From contig NZ_LN884299.1 of assembly GCF_001403875.1 (NCBI RefSeq), positions 3,038,117-3,102,116 of the forward strand: a stretch of DNA of 64,000 bases, written 5' to 3'. This document shows, in pieces, positions 8,916 through 18,038 of this stretch. The notes below the pieces were generated by a model. That model did not search any database and was not told the DNA's origin. It saw only the letters and a program-made list of their open reading frames with translations. The position numbers and the translations under genes were made by a program. Every line of letters begins with the position of its first letter. The stretch's first letter is position 1. This DNA comes from Paenibacillus ihumii. Its GTDB lineage: Bacteria > Bacillota > Bacilli > Paenibacillales > Paenibacillaceae.

Positions 8916-9045
8916 GCAGCAAGCAGGTAACAAGTACGTAACATGTAAATAACAGGCAAGTAGCAATAAGTATGCAATTTGTACGCAGCAAGCAGGCAAC
9001 TGCTAGCAAGGAACTGCAAACAGACAACTCTAGCAAGGAGCAACA
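8916..9045. repeat. degenerate AAC/GCAAG word repeats after leuA
   Basis: About 130 bp rich in variants of gcaagcagg, gtaac and aactgc, apparently a decayed short-repeat array between leuA and the head of the 0.8-kb element. Confidence 0.4.
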
Positions 9046-9047
9046 AA

Positions 9048-9094
9048 GGGGCAGTCCCAGAAGTCATTATAGATGACTGAGGGGCGCCCCTTTC
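9048..9094 (+). terminator. hairpin head of copy A, likely leuA terminator
   Basis: GGGGC.GTC.CAG.AGTCAT pairs with ATGACT...GGGGCGCCCC in part, ending in CCCCTTTCTTTT. The same structure occurs at the dnaE-proximal end of copy B. Confidence 0.55.
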
Positions 9095-9575
9095 TTTTAA
9101 AAAGCTATCCGTTTTGACAGAATCCGGTTTTGCCTGAATCTATTTCTGTAAATTTAATTTCTCCCTTATTGCATCCCATTCAGGCTCATCTATATAAGCT
9201 GCCGACTAAGCTTGTAAACTCGAACATAGCTATCGAACTAGAACATAAGCTGTCAAACTCAAACATGAGCTGTTGAACTAGAGCATAAGCCTTTACACTC
9301 GAACATAGCTGTTGAACTCTAACATGAGCTGTTGAGCCTATCTAACTAGAACATAAATGGAATTCATGTATCTAATTATGCTCTAAACAAATGATTCAAT
9401 GAATTAGATGGATTTTATGCATCAAAAATCAAGAATCCAGCCCATGATGGCGATCTCCCTTCTTCTAACGACGTAAAATCCATTTAAATTTGCTTCCCTT
9501 TCTTTGCCGCAGAAATTAACTACCATAAATCCATTTAGAACAGAAGTCCGCGATTCAGGCTCGGCGTAAAGGGGA

Positions 9576-9873
9576 GCCGGGAGCGTGTTTAGTCTCATCA
9601 TGGGCAGCCGGTGCCGGGAGCGTGTTTAGTCTCATCATAGGCGGCCGGAGCCGGGAGCGTGTTTAGTCTCATCATAGGCGGCCGGAGCCGGGAGCGTGTT
9701 TAGTCTCATCATGGGCAGCCGGTGCCGGGAGCGTGTTTAGTCTCATCATGGGCAGCCGGTGCCGGGAGCGTGTTTAGTCTCATCATAGGCGGCCAGAGCC
9801 GGGAGCGTGTTTAGTCTCATCATAGGCGGCCGGAACCGTGAGCGTGTTAGTCACATTATGGGCAAGCGGTCGC
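9576..9873 (+). repeat. 37-bp tandem array, seven full units plus one degenerate
   Basis: Unit: GCCGGGAGCGTGTTTAGTCT followed by CATCATRGGCRGCCGGW. Seven units of exactly 37 bp run 9576-9834. Units 1, 4 and 5 end gggcagccggt; units 2, 3 and 7 end aggcggccgga; unit 6 ends aggcggccaga. A diverged eighth unit runs to 9873. Near-identical neighbours indicate recent expansion. No unique spacers, so it is not CRISPR. Confidence 0.9.
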
Positions 9874-9982
9874 TTCCAAGCCTAAGTGCTGACAACTTTT
9901 AAAACCGACAGAGTCAATTTTAAAAGTTACCAACACACTCCGGATTTCGGCTTTCAAAATTCAGGCCTATTCTAGATTATGA

Positions 9983-10200
9983 ATGGGGAATCCATTAAAA
10001 ATAAATGTTCGTTCTATGCACAAGAAGAGGCTGTCTCCCAGTCATCTAAAAAAAACCGTCATTGCCGATGCGGGCTATGACGGTAAAAATAAAATCTTGG
10101 AGCAGAACAAAGTCGAAGCCATTGTTAAGTATAGTACGTATCATTGCGAAAAGAGGCGGCATGACAAAAGGATAGGTTTGGGACAGCTCCTTTTATTGTC
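9983..10200 (+). pseudogene. transposase fragment (IS1182-like DDE)
   Basis: The frame contains KKTVIADAGYDGKNKILEQ followed by VEAIVKYSTYH, which resembles the block around the second catalytic Asp in IS1182-type transposases (VADAGYGSEENY...VKYNTFH). The rest of a roughly 450-aa enzyme and its terminal repeats are absent. After about 10170 the frame runs into the SNF2 gene end and is no longer meaningful. Confidence 0.5.
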
Positions 10201-10242
10201 GCTTTTATTGGTCGCCAAACGATTCTATTGTCAGTTCAACCG

Positions 10243-13200
10243 CTAGATCGCCAGGATCTCGCGGATTTCCTCCTCCGTCAATGAAGACAGCGCCTCCTGC
10301 CCTGGCTGAATGACCTCGTCGATCAAATTTTTCTTCTTCTGCTGCAGCTCGTACATTTTATCCTCGACAGTGCCCTGCGTAACCAGGCGAATGACGTGAA
10401 CCACCTTCTTCTGCCCCATGCGGTGCGCCCGGTCGGCAGCCTGCTCCTCCACGGCAGGATTCCACCACAGATCGTACAAAATAACCGTATCAGCTCCGGT
10501 TAAATTGAGCCCTGTGCCGCCGGCCTTCAGGGAAATCAGGAACACGTCCTTCTCCCCGCCGTTGAACCGGCTGCACAGCTCGACCCTTTCCGCTGCCGGC
10601 GTACTGCCATCGAGGTAGAAGAATGGAACGCCTTCATAGCCCAGCTCCCGCCCGATCAGGCCCAGCATTTCCGTAAATTGCGAGAAGATTAACATGCGTT
10701 TCCCGGCGCTGCGGCATTCCTCCACGATTTCCAGCAGCTGCTCGAATTTGGCCGAGCTCCCCTTGTAATCGTCTACGAACAATCCAGGATGGCAGCATAG
10801 CTGGCGCAGCCTAGTCAGGCCGGCCAGAATTTTAATCCGGTTCCGGTTAAAATCATCCTGATCCAGATGCTTGAGCGTCTCCTGCTGCAGCTTGGCCAAA
10901 TAGGCAAGATACAGCTTCTTCTGCTCAGGCAGCAGCTCGGAGGCCTGCAGCGTCTCAATCTTCTCCGGCAGCTCCTTCAGCACATCGCTTTTCAAACGGC
11001 GGAGCAGGAATGGACGGATTCGCCGGGCAATCGTCTCCCGGGACAATTCATTGAATTCCTTTCTGCCCGGGAAGAGCTCCGGAAACACCGCCTCAAAAAT
11101 CGACCACAGCTCCTCTAGCGAATTCTCGATCGGAGTTCCGGTCAGCGCAAACCGGTATTTCGCGTAAATCGACTTTACTGCCTGTGCCGTCTGGGTCGTA
11201 TGATTCTTGAAGGCCTGAGCTTCATCCAGCACAAGCGTATGGAATGAGCGGCCTTCGTATAAATCGACATCCCGCCTCAAGAGCGGATACGACGTAATGA
11301 TGACATCGATCCCGGAGGAATTTCTTATCGCCCGTCCCCGTTCGGTCCGGCTGCCGTCTACGACAAGCGCCTTGATATCCGGGGCGAACTTGCCAAGCTC
11401 ATTGCGCCAATTATACACGAGGGAGGCCGGCGCGACGATCAGCGCCGGCAGATCCTGCTGGCGGATTTCCGGGAGCACCGAGACGATAAAGGCAATGCTC
11501 TGCAGCGTTTTTCCAAGCCCCATATCATCGGCCAGTATTCCGCCAAACCGATAATGCGCGAGGGTCTTCATCCATTGGTACCCGTATTTTTGATAGTCCC
11601 GCAGCACATCGACCAGCTGCTGGGGAACGGGAAAATCCAGATGGTCCGGATTCCGCATATGATCCAGCAGACGCCGCAATGATTTGCCCAGCTTCACATT
11701 AGAGGCCGTTCCCGCATAATTCATAAAATGAAGCCCCCGAACGGCAGGCAGCCGGGCTTCTGCACCGTTCAAATCGGCCCGGCGGATCCCCACCTCGTTC
11801 ATAAGCTTAATCATCTCCTGGAACTCGCTGCTCTCCAGCGGAAGCAATGCCCCGTCCGGCATCCGGTAGTATTTTCGCTTCTCCTCCAGCGATAAGAGCA
11901 CGTTTTTGATTTCCGTTTCCGGAATGCCTTCCATTTCAAATTTGAATTCCAGCCAGTCGGTTCGCTCATCTACATTGACACGGATTTGCGGCGGCGCATG
12001 TTCCGTGTACAGCCTGGCCTTGACCGCAGAGGTGGCATACACATGAACCAGCTTCTCCAGCTCCGGCAGAATCCTGTACAGGAACTCGTATTCACTATCC
12101 TCATCGTCCAGGAAATAGCCGCTTTCCGTTTGCGCGAACAATCCGGTCTCCATCAGACTCAATATTTGCCCCTCTTTGTCGCCGTCGCGCATAATGATAC
12201 GGCTCTCCCCGCGCCGCTCATCATGAGGCGCTAACGGATTGAAGACAATGTCCCCGTACTGGAATTCGAGCCCGGCCAGCAGGCGGTCTCTGACCCTGTC
12301 CAGGTAGAGCCTGGCCGTCAACGCCGCGTGCACGATTTGCTCCGAAATCGCTTCGCTCATCTGAACGATGCCTAGCTTTCGCAATCCGGGGACGACCTTC
12401 TCGATGAACGGCTCCATTTGCTCCGCCGATATAAATATGTCCTGGCTTCGCGAGAAATACAGCATATGCTTCAACTCAGATAAACGGCCGCATTGCTCTG
12501 CAGGCAGCGGGACCAGCTTATCGCCGGACAGCACGAGCCCATATGGCTCCAGGACAATAAGCTCGTCCAGCCCGTCGATCCGAAGCTGGTATCCCCCCGA
12601 ATCATGCGAATCGAACTCGAAATGAAGCGGAAGCCTCTCATTGGAAATTTCAAAAGCGTGCGTTCGATGCTGCTCCCGCATAATTTGCACCGCCGAGTTC
12701 CCCGTAAGCAAAGGCTGCAGACCATCCCAGGCAAACGGCGGAATAAGCAGCAGCCGATCATCGCTGATCAGCCGGTCATACGCCGAACTGGCCCCAAGCT
12801 TGGAGCTGGTCTCCTGGTACATCCGCTCATTGCGGCAGATTTGCAGCAGCTGGCGAATGACGATTTCGTCTTCAGGCCGAAAATAATGAAGCTCCGGCAA
12901 GTACGTGAAATGTTTTGAGAACTCATAGGGCTCCCCGCGTTCCACACAGTCGAGGAATTCGCGGATTTTTTGCACGATATACAGCCGCTTCGTCCCGACC
13001 TTAAGCTCCACGCCAAACAGATGCTTCTGAGACCGGTAGGGATGCAGCCTGCAAATGATTTCAACCTCAAGCGGTGTCTTGAGATCAGCCAGATGCTGGG
13101 TGCGAACCAGCCGGCCCTGCGGTCTGTCATCGAATATTTTTAATATCCCTTTAGTAATCCCTGCGTCTTGTGTAGCAAGCGAGCTGCGCCGGAATCTTGA

Positions 13201-13653
13201 CGTCATGTGAGTCCCGTTCGACCATCCACGGCCTGCCCTGCCTTTTGGAGAGCCCGGCGCATAGGAGGAATCTGAATTTACCGCTCGAGCGGCAGCTCCT
13301 CGCAGTCCATCGGCCTCGTCCAAATCCGCGGTCAGACTGTAAGCCCGGTCGGGCTTGGCCCCGTCATGCTTTAGGTCATGGATTGCAATTAATGCCCCGG
13401 CGATATGCCGGCAATAATGATCTCTATTCCCGCTCGCGGGGCAAGAGCAATCAGCCTCCACGTCACCATCACTATCGATGATTACAGATACACTGTAGCT
13501 CTCCATGCCCCGAACCCGTACTGTATATTCCGAAGCCCCAGGATCGGGATTATTTAAATGCACCTGTCCATTTTGAACATAGGTATCCCCTTGCTTGTAA
13601 TTAGCATCACCGCATAGTAATTTGATAACCCTGGTCGTCAACTGAACGCTCAT
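10243..13653 (-). CDS. SWIM zinc-finger SNF2-family ATPase/helicase
   Basis: DNA-stimulated ATPase of the bacterial SNF2 class, likely a translocase acting on DNA or RNA polymerase complexes. A SWIM zinc finger lies at about residues 68-84 (CSCP...CRHI). A middle region of about 550 aa matches bacterial SNF2-associated domains in length. The motor spans about 680-1136: motif I ADDMGLGKT near 705, motif II DEAQ near 809, motif III ALTGTPIEN, and C-lobe motifs FSQFTEML, SLKAGGTGLNLTGADTVI and DRAHRMGQKK. The 1136-aa length is usual for this type. It is monocistronic and ends 30 bp from the transposase scrap. The cellular role is not settled for the family. Confidence 0.93.
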   Translation of the reverse strand: MSVQLTTRVIKLLCGDANYKQGDTYVQNGQVHLNNPDPGASEYTVRVRGMESYSVSVIIDSDGDVEADCSCPASGNRDHYCRHIAGALIAIHDLKHDGAKPDRAYSLTADLDEADGLRGAAARAVNSDSSYAPGSPKGRAGRGWSNGTHMTSRFRRSSLATQDAGITKGILKIFDDRPQGRLVRTQHLADLKTPLEVEIICRLHPYRSQKHLFGVELKVGTKRLYIVQKIREFLDCVERGEPYEFSKHFTYLPELHYFRPEDEIVIRQLLQICRNERMYQETSSKLGASSAYDRLISDDRLLLIPPFAWDGLQPLLTGNSAVQIMREQHRTHAFEISNERLPLHFEFDSHDSGGYQLRIDGLDELIVLEPYGLVLSGDKLVPLPAEQCGRLSELKHMLYFSRSQDIFISAEQMEPFIEKVVPGLRKLGIVQMSEAISEQIVHAALTARLYLDRVRDRLLAGLEFQYGDIVFNPLAPHDERRGESRIIMRDGDKEGQILSLMETGLFAQTESGYFLDDEDSEYEFLYRILPELEKLVHVYATSAVKARLYTEHAPPQIRVNVDERTDWLEFKFEMEGIPETEIKNVLLSLEEKRKYYRMPDGALLPLESSEFQEMIKLMNEVGIRRADLNGAEARLPAVRGLHFMNYAGTASNVKLGKSLRRLLDHMRNPDHLDFPVPQQLVDVLRDYQKYGYQWMKTLAHYRFGGILADDMGLGKTLQSIAFIVSVLPEIRQQDLPALIVAPASLVYNWRNELGKFAPDIKALVVDGSRTERGRAIRNSSGIDVIITSYPLLRRDVDLYEGRSFHTLVLDEAQAFKNHTTQTAQAVKSIYAKYRFALTGTPIENSLEELWSIFEAVFPELFPGRKEFNELSRETIARRIRPFLLRRLKSDVLKELPEKIETLQASELLPEQKKLYLAYLAKLQQETLKHLDQDDFNRNRIKILAGLTRLRQLCCHPGLFVDDYKGSSAKFEQLLEIVEECRSAGKRMLIFSQFTEMLGLIGRELGYEGVPFFYLDGSTPAAERVELCSRFNGGEKDVFLISLKAGGTGLNLTGADTVILYDLWWNPAVEEQAADRAHRMGQKKVVHVIRLVTQGTVEDKMYELQQKKKNLIDEVIQPGQEALSSLTEEEIREILAI

Positions 13654-13871
13654 GTTCCTGTCCCTTCCTATTGAAAATCATATAACATCGCTTTTCCGAA
13701 CACTTTCGAATATCCAGCTATAATGATAACAGAGTGCCAAGGCTTTAATCAAAGAACAAAAACGCATGAATCCGCCCATCCTGCCTGACGCCGGAAAACA
13801 TGTGCATTGCCCATGCCTTGAGAGCAAAAAGCTGCATATGATGAAAGAACAAGATTTGAGCAGGTGATAGC

Positions 13872-14039
13872 TTGGCGAAAAGGAAAAAGAAATCAAAGCA
13901 AGAGGATATTGAATTAGCAGAGCTTACCGCCGATGAGCTTGCAATCATTGCTGCTGGATTGAGCTTGATAAGTAATATTTTCACGATATGGTCACTGGTT
14001 AAAGTAAGGGAAACCGCTGAAAGTGAAGAAAATAAATAA
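13872..14039 (+). CDS. small protein of unknown function, 55 aa
   Basis: A TTG start at 13872 follows AGGTGA with 4-5 bases spacing, and the gene ends just before a terminator, which supports it being real. The product has a basic head (AKRKKKSKQ), an acidic amphipathic stretch (EDIELAELTADELAIIAAG) and one hydrophobic segment (LSLISNIFTIWSLV) with a charged tail. That layout suggests a small membrane-associated protein. I do not recognise the family. It is read away from the SNF2 gene. Confidence 0.6.
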   Translation: MAKRKKKSKQEDIELAELTADELAIIAAGLSLISNIFTIWSLVKVRETAESEENK

Positions 14040-14042
14040 AAA

Positions 14043-14074
14043 GGCGCGAAGCAAGCATCTGCCTCGCGTCTTTT
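14043..14074 (+). terminator. terminator after the 55-aa gene
   Basis: GGCGCGA (14043-14049) pairs with TCGCGTC (14064-14070), followed by TTTTAG. It may also serve the convergent dedA gene. Confidence 0.6.
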
Positions 14075-14120
14075 AGTGCTTTTTGTGTCTATAAATCGTC
14101 CCGCCCGTAGACCATAAGGG

Positions 14121-14753
14121 CTAACCAGGCTCTTTCTCCGCCTTCGTCTCCTTCAAGCGAAGCCTCCGCCATTTCCAGATAAACCAGAATACCAGCAGCG
14201 CCCCGATCCCCGTGCATATGTATTTCAAATAGCTCTCTACTAACGAGAATATATGCTGCCACTGCTCCCCGAACACATAGCCGATGCCGACGAACACAAT
14301 CACCCAAATCGCTGCCCCGGTATAAGCATAAATAGCGAATGTCCGGAACGGCACCCGGATAATTCCCACGAAATAGCCAAAAAATTGCCGCACGCCAGGT
14401 ACAAAAAAACTGACCAGCAGCATTTTATTTCCGTATTTATCATAAGTGCGCCTTGTTTTCTCAATTTGGGCGGGCTTGATAAATATCCATTTGCCATACC
14501 GCTCCACCAGCGGGGCCCCTACCTTGTATCCGATCAGATATGTGACCGTGACCCCGATCACCGCTCCTGCAAAAGCTGCCGCCATAGCCGGGAACAAGCC
14601 GAATACGCCTTTATAGGCCAAATAACCTGTAAACGTAAGCGTCGTCTGGCCTGGAGGCAATGGCAGCGCAATAAAATCTATAGGAAGTCCAATCAGCAAT
14701 ACCAAATATCCGTACTGCTTGAACATCAGCTCAATCCACTCTACTACATTCAT
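14121..14753 (-). CDS. DedA/SNARE-associated-type membrane protein
   Basis: Integral membrane protein of the DedA superfamily, whose members act in phospholipid flipping and membrane homeostasis. The ATG at 14753 is chosen because AAGGAG precedes it. Family motifs: a re-entrant segment near LPLPPGQTTLTFTGYLA, GAVIGVTVTYLIGYKVG, and the signature FFVPGVRQFFGYFVGIIRVPFRTF, with the conserved R in the FxPGxR block. Four to five helices are predicted. The 210-aa length is normal. Specific substrate unknown. Confidence 0.9.
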   Translation of the reverse strand: MNVVEWIELMFKQYGYLVLLIGLPIDFIALPLPPGQTTLTFTGYLAYKGVFGLFPAMAAAFAGAVIGVTVTYLIGYKVGAPLVERYGKWIFIKPAQIEKTRRTYDKYGNKMLLVSFFVPGVRQFFGYFVGIIRVPFRTFAIYAYTGAAIWVIVFVGIGYVFGEQWQHIFSLVESYLKYICTGIGALLVFWFIWKWRRLRLKETKAEKEPG

Positions 14754-14947
14754 CAGAAATCTCCTTATTCCGAGCGGTGCCTCGATTGAATATATATACA
14801 AACATAAACCTGCTATTTATGTTACCAAAACGACTGCGCAGGTTGCAATCCTCCGCAGGGCATCGAAGAAATTGCCGCACCTCTCTATGGGCTATAGCAT
14901 AGGATGTCATCAGCACAGCACATTGGATATCAGTGGAGGTTAAACGC

Positions 14948-15562
14948 ATGGCGCCAAAAGAAGGTCATCAGCAAGTGGTCTATCAGGCCAATCCGAATGC
15001 CGTCCAAACGATCAAAAGCATGAAGGAGCAGCTGCACAAAATCTGTAAGCAGTACTCGAACCGGCCTGTTCGCATCCAGACGGCAGACGGAATAACTTAC
15101 GAAGGCGTATTATCGCATACGGACGGCGGCCTGTTGTTTCTCATGATTCCCGGCCAGCAGGGCGGCGATGATCCGGAATACGGGTACGGTTATCCTAGCA
15201 GCTACGGACAGTACGGTGGCTATGGGCAGTACGGACAACAGGGGTATGCCGGACAATACGGCCAGCAATACGGACAGCCGGGATATGCCGGACAATACGG
15301 ACAGCAGTACGGACAGCCAGGATATGCCGGACAATACGGACAACAGTACGGGCAGCCGGGGTATACCGGACAATACGGACAGCAGTACGGACAGCCGGGG
15401 TATGCCGGACAATACGGACAGCAGTACGGACAGCCGGAATCCCCAGGCGGCTACACAGCCCCAGGATACAGGTACAACCGCGGTTTGTTCGGCTCCTATT
15501 ACTACAACAATGTCATTCTTCCGTTAGTGCTGTATGAACTGCTCGTAATCAGCCTGCTGTAA
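14948..15562 (+). CDS. Sm-like protein with Tyr/Gln/Gly-rich tandem repeats
   Basis: Unusual 204-aa protein. Residues about 25-65 (VRIQTADGITYEGVLSHTDGGLLFLMI) resemble the two-strand core of an Sm/LSm fold, as in Hfq or YlmC-like small proteins. A linker then gives way to a low-complexity tail rich in Y, Q and G, with five perfect-length 13-residue units GYAGQYGQQYGQP (one has T for A). The C terminus is hydrophobic (NNVILPLVLYELLVISLL), possibly a membrane or aggregation segment. The ATG at 14948 follows GGAGG. No signal peptide is seen. The Sm assignment is by eye and unsure; the repeats are certain. Function unknown. Confidence 0.75.
   Translation: MAPKEGHQQVVYQANPNAVQTIKSMKEQLHKICKQYSNRPVRIQTADGITYEGVLSHTDGGLLFLMIPGQQGGDDPEYGYGYPSSYGQYGGYGQYGQQGYAGQYGQQYGQPGYAGQYGQQYGQPGYAGQYGQQYGQPGYTGQYGQQYGQPGYAGQYGQQYGQPESPGGYTAPGYRYNRGLFGSYYYNNVILPLVLYELLVISLL
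15242..15436 (+). repeat. 39-bp coding tandem repeat, five units
   Basis: Five in-frame 39-bp units encode GY(A/T)GQYGQQYGQP. Units differ at only a few bases, so repeat number probably varies between strains. Confidence 0.95.
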
Positions 15563-15595
15563 TTGCAGAGCCCCGGTATAATTTAGATCAGCGGG

Positions 15596-15626
15596 AACCG
15601 GACAGGATTATGCCGCCTGTCCGGTT
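15596..15626 (+). terminator. hairpin after the repeat protein gene
   Basis: AACCGGACAGG pairs perfectly with CCTGTCCGGTT; the following GGTTCT is only weakly T-rich. Confidence 0.65.
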
Positions 15627-16055
15627 GGTTCTGATCATGACGACAGCTCTGCTGCTTCTAGTCTATCCGGCAATTCATGAATCATAGACAACTCCTGTTC
15701 TAGGGAGACCATGCACATATAAATAACTATATCGATTTTATCGTAAATTATCGTAAAATAGACAAGCCTCGTAGAACAGCGTATGCCCGTCTACATGATC
15801 GAAATCAACATCATATCTGGATTTTATTCATTTAAATTCCAATTCCTAACTTACAATACCACGGACCTCAAATGGTTTCAATCGGGGACCATGATTGGAC
15901 CATGATTATAATCGTAATATCCATCTTTCCTCCCAATCACACACCTCGCTGCGATCAGCCGTTAACAATTCTGCTGTATTTATTGTACTCCACCCCTACG
16001 GGGATGTGCCAATTTTTATCCATCTTCCAGAAACAGAAATAAAGCAGCAGCATTG
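15627..16055. other. 430-bp interval without a gene
   Basis: Between the repeat protein terminator and the intron I see no gene. This is the 3' exon side of the group II intron. Confidence 0.5.
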
Positions 16056-17978
16056 CTAGAGTGAAAGGCTGGGCGGGGCCCAGCCCCTCCTCATCAAACC
16101 GTACGTGAGGTTTTCCCTCATACGGCTTTCCGATGTTCGTCATCATGAGCATGCAGATTACAAGAGCGTTTTAAGTCCATATTGAATAGACAAAGACTTC
16201 ACTTCGCGCAGCGAACTCAACCATCGTCTGCGTTTGTGTTTCTTAGCATACCACTTCGCAAACCGCTGCCGGATATACCAATCCAACTTCGCCATCTTCC
16301 TCTGGCTGTAAGCTGTGTAGTAGTAATTGCGCCAGCCTTGAATCTTTGGATTCAGGTACTCCACGTGCTCTTCGAAACTCAGGCGTCGCATACCTGGCGG
16401 AGCTAATCGCTCTTTTACCCCTTCCCGTATTCGCTCTTCCGCCTTCCGGCACAACCACTGCTGGGTTGTGTAGTACACTTGGCCTTTGGATGTTTCGGCC
16501 TTCGTCTTTCGATGATGCATGCCCAGAAAATCGAAGCCTTCTTCCCCAGTCCAAAGTCCAACGATGCGCGTTTTCGTGGGGTGCAGGGTTAATTCCAGGC
16601 GTTCCATAATCGCTCGTATGAGTTCATAGGCCCGCTGTGCGTCCTTCTTCGTCTTGCAGATGATCACCAGATCATCTGCATAACGCGTCAGTTCCCCAAG
16701 CTTACCGCCATGTCGTTCCCACAGAAGATCAAAGTAATTCAGGTAGATGTTCGCCAGCAGTGGTGAGATCACTCCCCCTTGCGGTGTACCCAAGTCTGAG
16801 CGTCGGATGTTTCCTTCTTCCATCACTCCCGCACCTAACCACTTCCTCACCAACTTCAAGATTCGCCTGTCACTGATCCGCATTTCGATCAGCTTCATCA
16901 GTTTCTCCTGATTGATGTTGTCGAAGTAGCCTTGGATGTCGACGTCGACCACCCAATTTCCTTTGCGGTTGCATGCTTTCCGGATTCGCTCCAACGCCTG
17001 TTTCGCGCTCCGCTTAGGCCGAAAACCGAAAGACGTGTCCTGAAAATCCGCCTCGAAAATGGGTTCCATGACGAGTTTGGTCGCCATCTGGATGACGCGG
17101 TCTCTCACCGTCGGGATCCCCAGCGGTCGCAGTTTGCCATCTTTCTTCGGGATGTAGTGGCGTCTAACGGGTTGTGGATGGTACTTCCCTTCTTTCAGTA
17201 GCCGTTGACATTCAAGCACAAAACGCATTTCTCCCTGTTTCTCGATGTCTGCCAACGTCTCTCCATCCACTCCTGCCGAGCCCTCGTTGGCTCGTACCCT
17301 TCGCCACGCTTCCCATAAGATGTCTACCCGATAGACCTTGTCGTACAGCGCGTGAAATCTTCGCTTCTTGTTCTCCTTGGCCGCATGACCGAGTTTCCCT
17401 TGGAGTTGTTGAACGTTTTCCTCTGGTGTTGTTAGCCGTTTGGCATTCACTGACTCGTACCTCCTCAAGAAACTTGAACAAAGCAGGGCTCCTTCCCTCC
17501 CGCAGGTTGTGTTGTCCTGCGTTCCACGGTACTATGAGCCCCTCGGACTCCCTTCCTGCAGACCGTTCACTTCACCTCTGGGGCTTATAGAAGGCCTCTT
17601 TACGGTTTCTGCAACCGTGCAGGGGAGGGCCTCCCCAGTTCACTGCATCCTCTTTCATACCATGCCGTTCCCTCTACGCCGGAGGATTCTTCACTGTCGC
17701 TCCAAGTTCTAGGCAGCTTCCATGGCCTTCGTCCATGTACGCGGGACTCGGCTTCCTCTTTTCCCTCTTGCGAGGCCTTTTTGACGACGCGGCAGGATTC
17801 ACTTTCATGTTACGGCCTGGTATGTTGCTCGCCCTGCCTCTGACAGGTACTTTCGTCGATACGCTTCTACGTACAGATTTCGCCATACGTAGGTATCCTA
17901 GCTACGCGGGGGCTTGGCCCTTCCCGCGACCGGACTTTCACCGGCTAGAAGATGCGTGCTTAGCTGGGCACGCCGCAC
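16056..17978 (-). mobile_element. group II intron, bacterial class C type
   Basis: Self-splicing retroelement. The 5' end GTGCG is at 17978, followed by a domain I start with GCCGGTGAAAGTCCGG. Domain V (minus strand, 16128-16096: AGCCGTATGAGGGAAAACCT then CACGTACGGTT) and a GC-rich domain VI follow the RT gene. The 3' end near 16056 (CTCTA) is approximate. The 5' exon is the pst terminator ending TTTTTTGAT; class C introns characteristically insert behind terminator hairpins at TTGAT-like sites. Length about 1.92 kb, which is complete. Confidence 0.9.
16158..17450 (-). CDS. ltrA: group II intron reverse transcriptase/maturase
   Basis: Intron-encoded protein for splicing and retromobility. 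RT blocks: RPLGIPTVRDRVIQMA, DTSFGFRPKRSAKQAL, GTPQGGVISPLLANIYL, and catalytic YADD followed by LVI. The maturase (X) domain follows, with GWRNYYYTAYS. There is no HNH endonuclease domain, as expected for class C. The GTG at 17450 is chosen because AGGAGG lies 9-10 bases upstream. At 430 aa it is intact, so the intron may still be active. Confidence 0.93.
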   Translation of the reverse strand: MNAKRLTTPEENVQQLQGKLGHAAKENKKRRFHALYDKVYRVDILWEAWRRVRANEGSAGVDGETLADIEKQGEMRFVLECQRLLKEGKYHPQPVRRHYIPKKDGKLRPLGIPTVRDRVIQMATKLVMEPIFEADFQDTSFGFRPKRSAKQALERIRKACNRKGNWVVDVDIQGYFDNINQEKLMKLIEMRISDRRILKLVRKWLGAGVMEEGNIRRSDLGTPQGGVISPLLANIYLNYFDLLWERHGGKLGELTRYADDLVIICKTKKDAQRAYELIRAIMERLELTLHPTKTRIVGLWTGEEGFDFLGMHHRKTKAETSKGQVYYTTQQWLCRKAEERIREGVKERLAPPGMRRLSFEEHVEYLNPKIQGWRNYYYTAYSQRKMAKLDWYIRQRFAKWYAKKHKRRRWLSSLREVKSLSIQYGLKTLL

Positions 17979-17981
17979 ATC

Positions 17982-18020
17982 AAAAAAGCAGACGAGGATG
18001 AATCCTTCATCCACGCCTGC
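17982..18020 (-). terminator. terminator of the pst operon, 5' exon of the intron
   Basis: On the minus strand GCAGGCGTGGATG pairs with CATCCTCGTCTGC (one mismatch) and is followed by six T, ending four bases before the intron. Confidence 0.85.
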
Positions 18021-18038
18021 CTTTACGCTGCATCCAGT

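Larger units (their letters stand above)
9046..9873 (+). repeat. 0.8-kb non-coding dispersed element, copy A
   Basis: This stretch matches, in inverse orientation, 54205-54972. In order it holds: a hairpin head (GGGGCAGTCCCAGAAGTCAT, then ATGACTGAGGGGCGCCCC followed by a T tract, 9048-9094); a tctgcaaa/gaattc-like segment; variants of CTCGAACATAAGCTAT (9213-9340); a well-conserved 190-bp core (9355-9550) rich in AAATGGAT/ATCCATTT words; and a 37-bp tandem array (9576-9873). No convincing reading frame is present. It sits directly downstream of leuA with the hairpin nearest the gene, so the head may serve as the leuA terminator. Confidence 0.75.

Noticed and set aside
8753..9067. 104-aa minus-strand frame over the leuA end
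   Set aside because: Overlaps leuA and low-complexity repeat words; no supporting signals.
9576..9873. CRISPR array
   Set aside because: Head-to-tail 37-bp units without spacers and no cas genes nearby.
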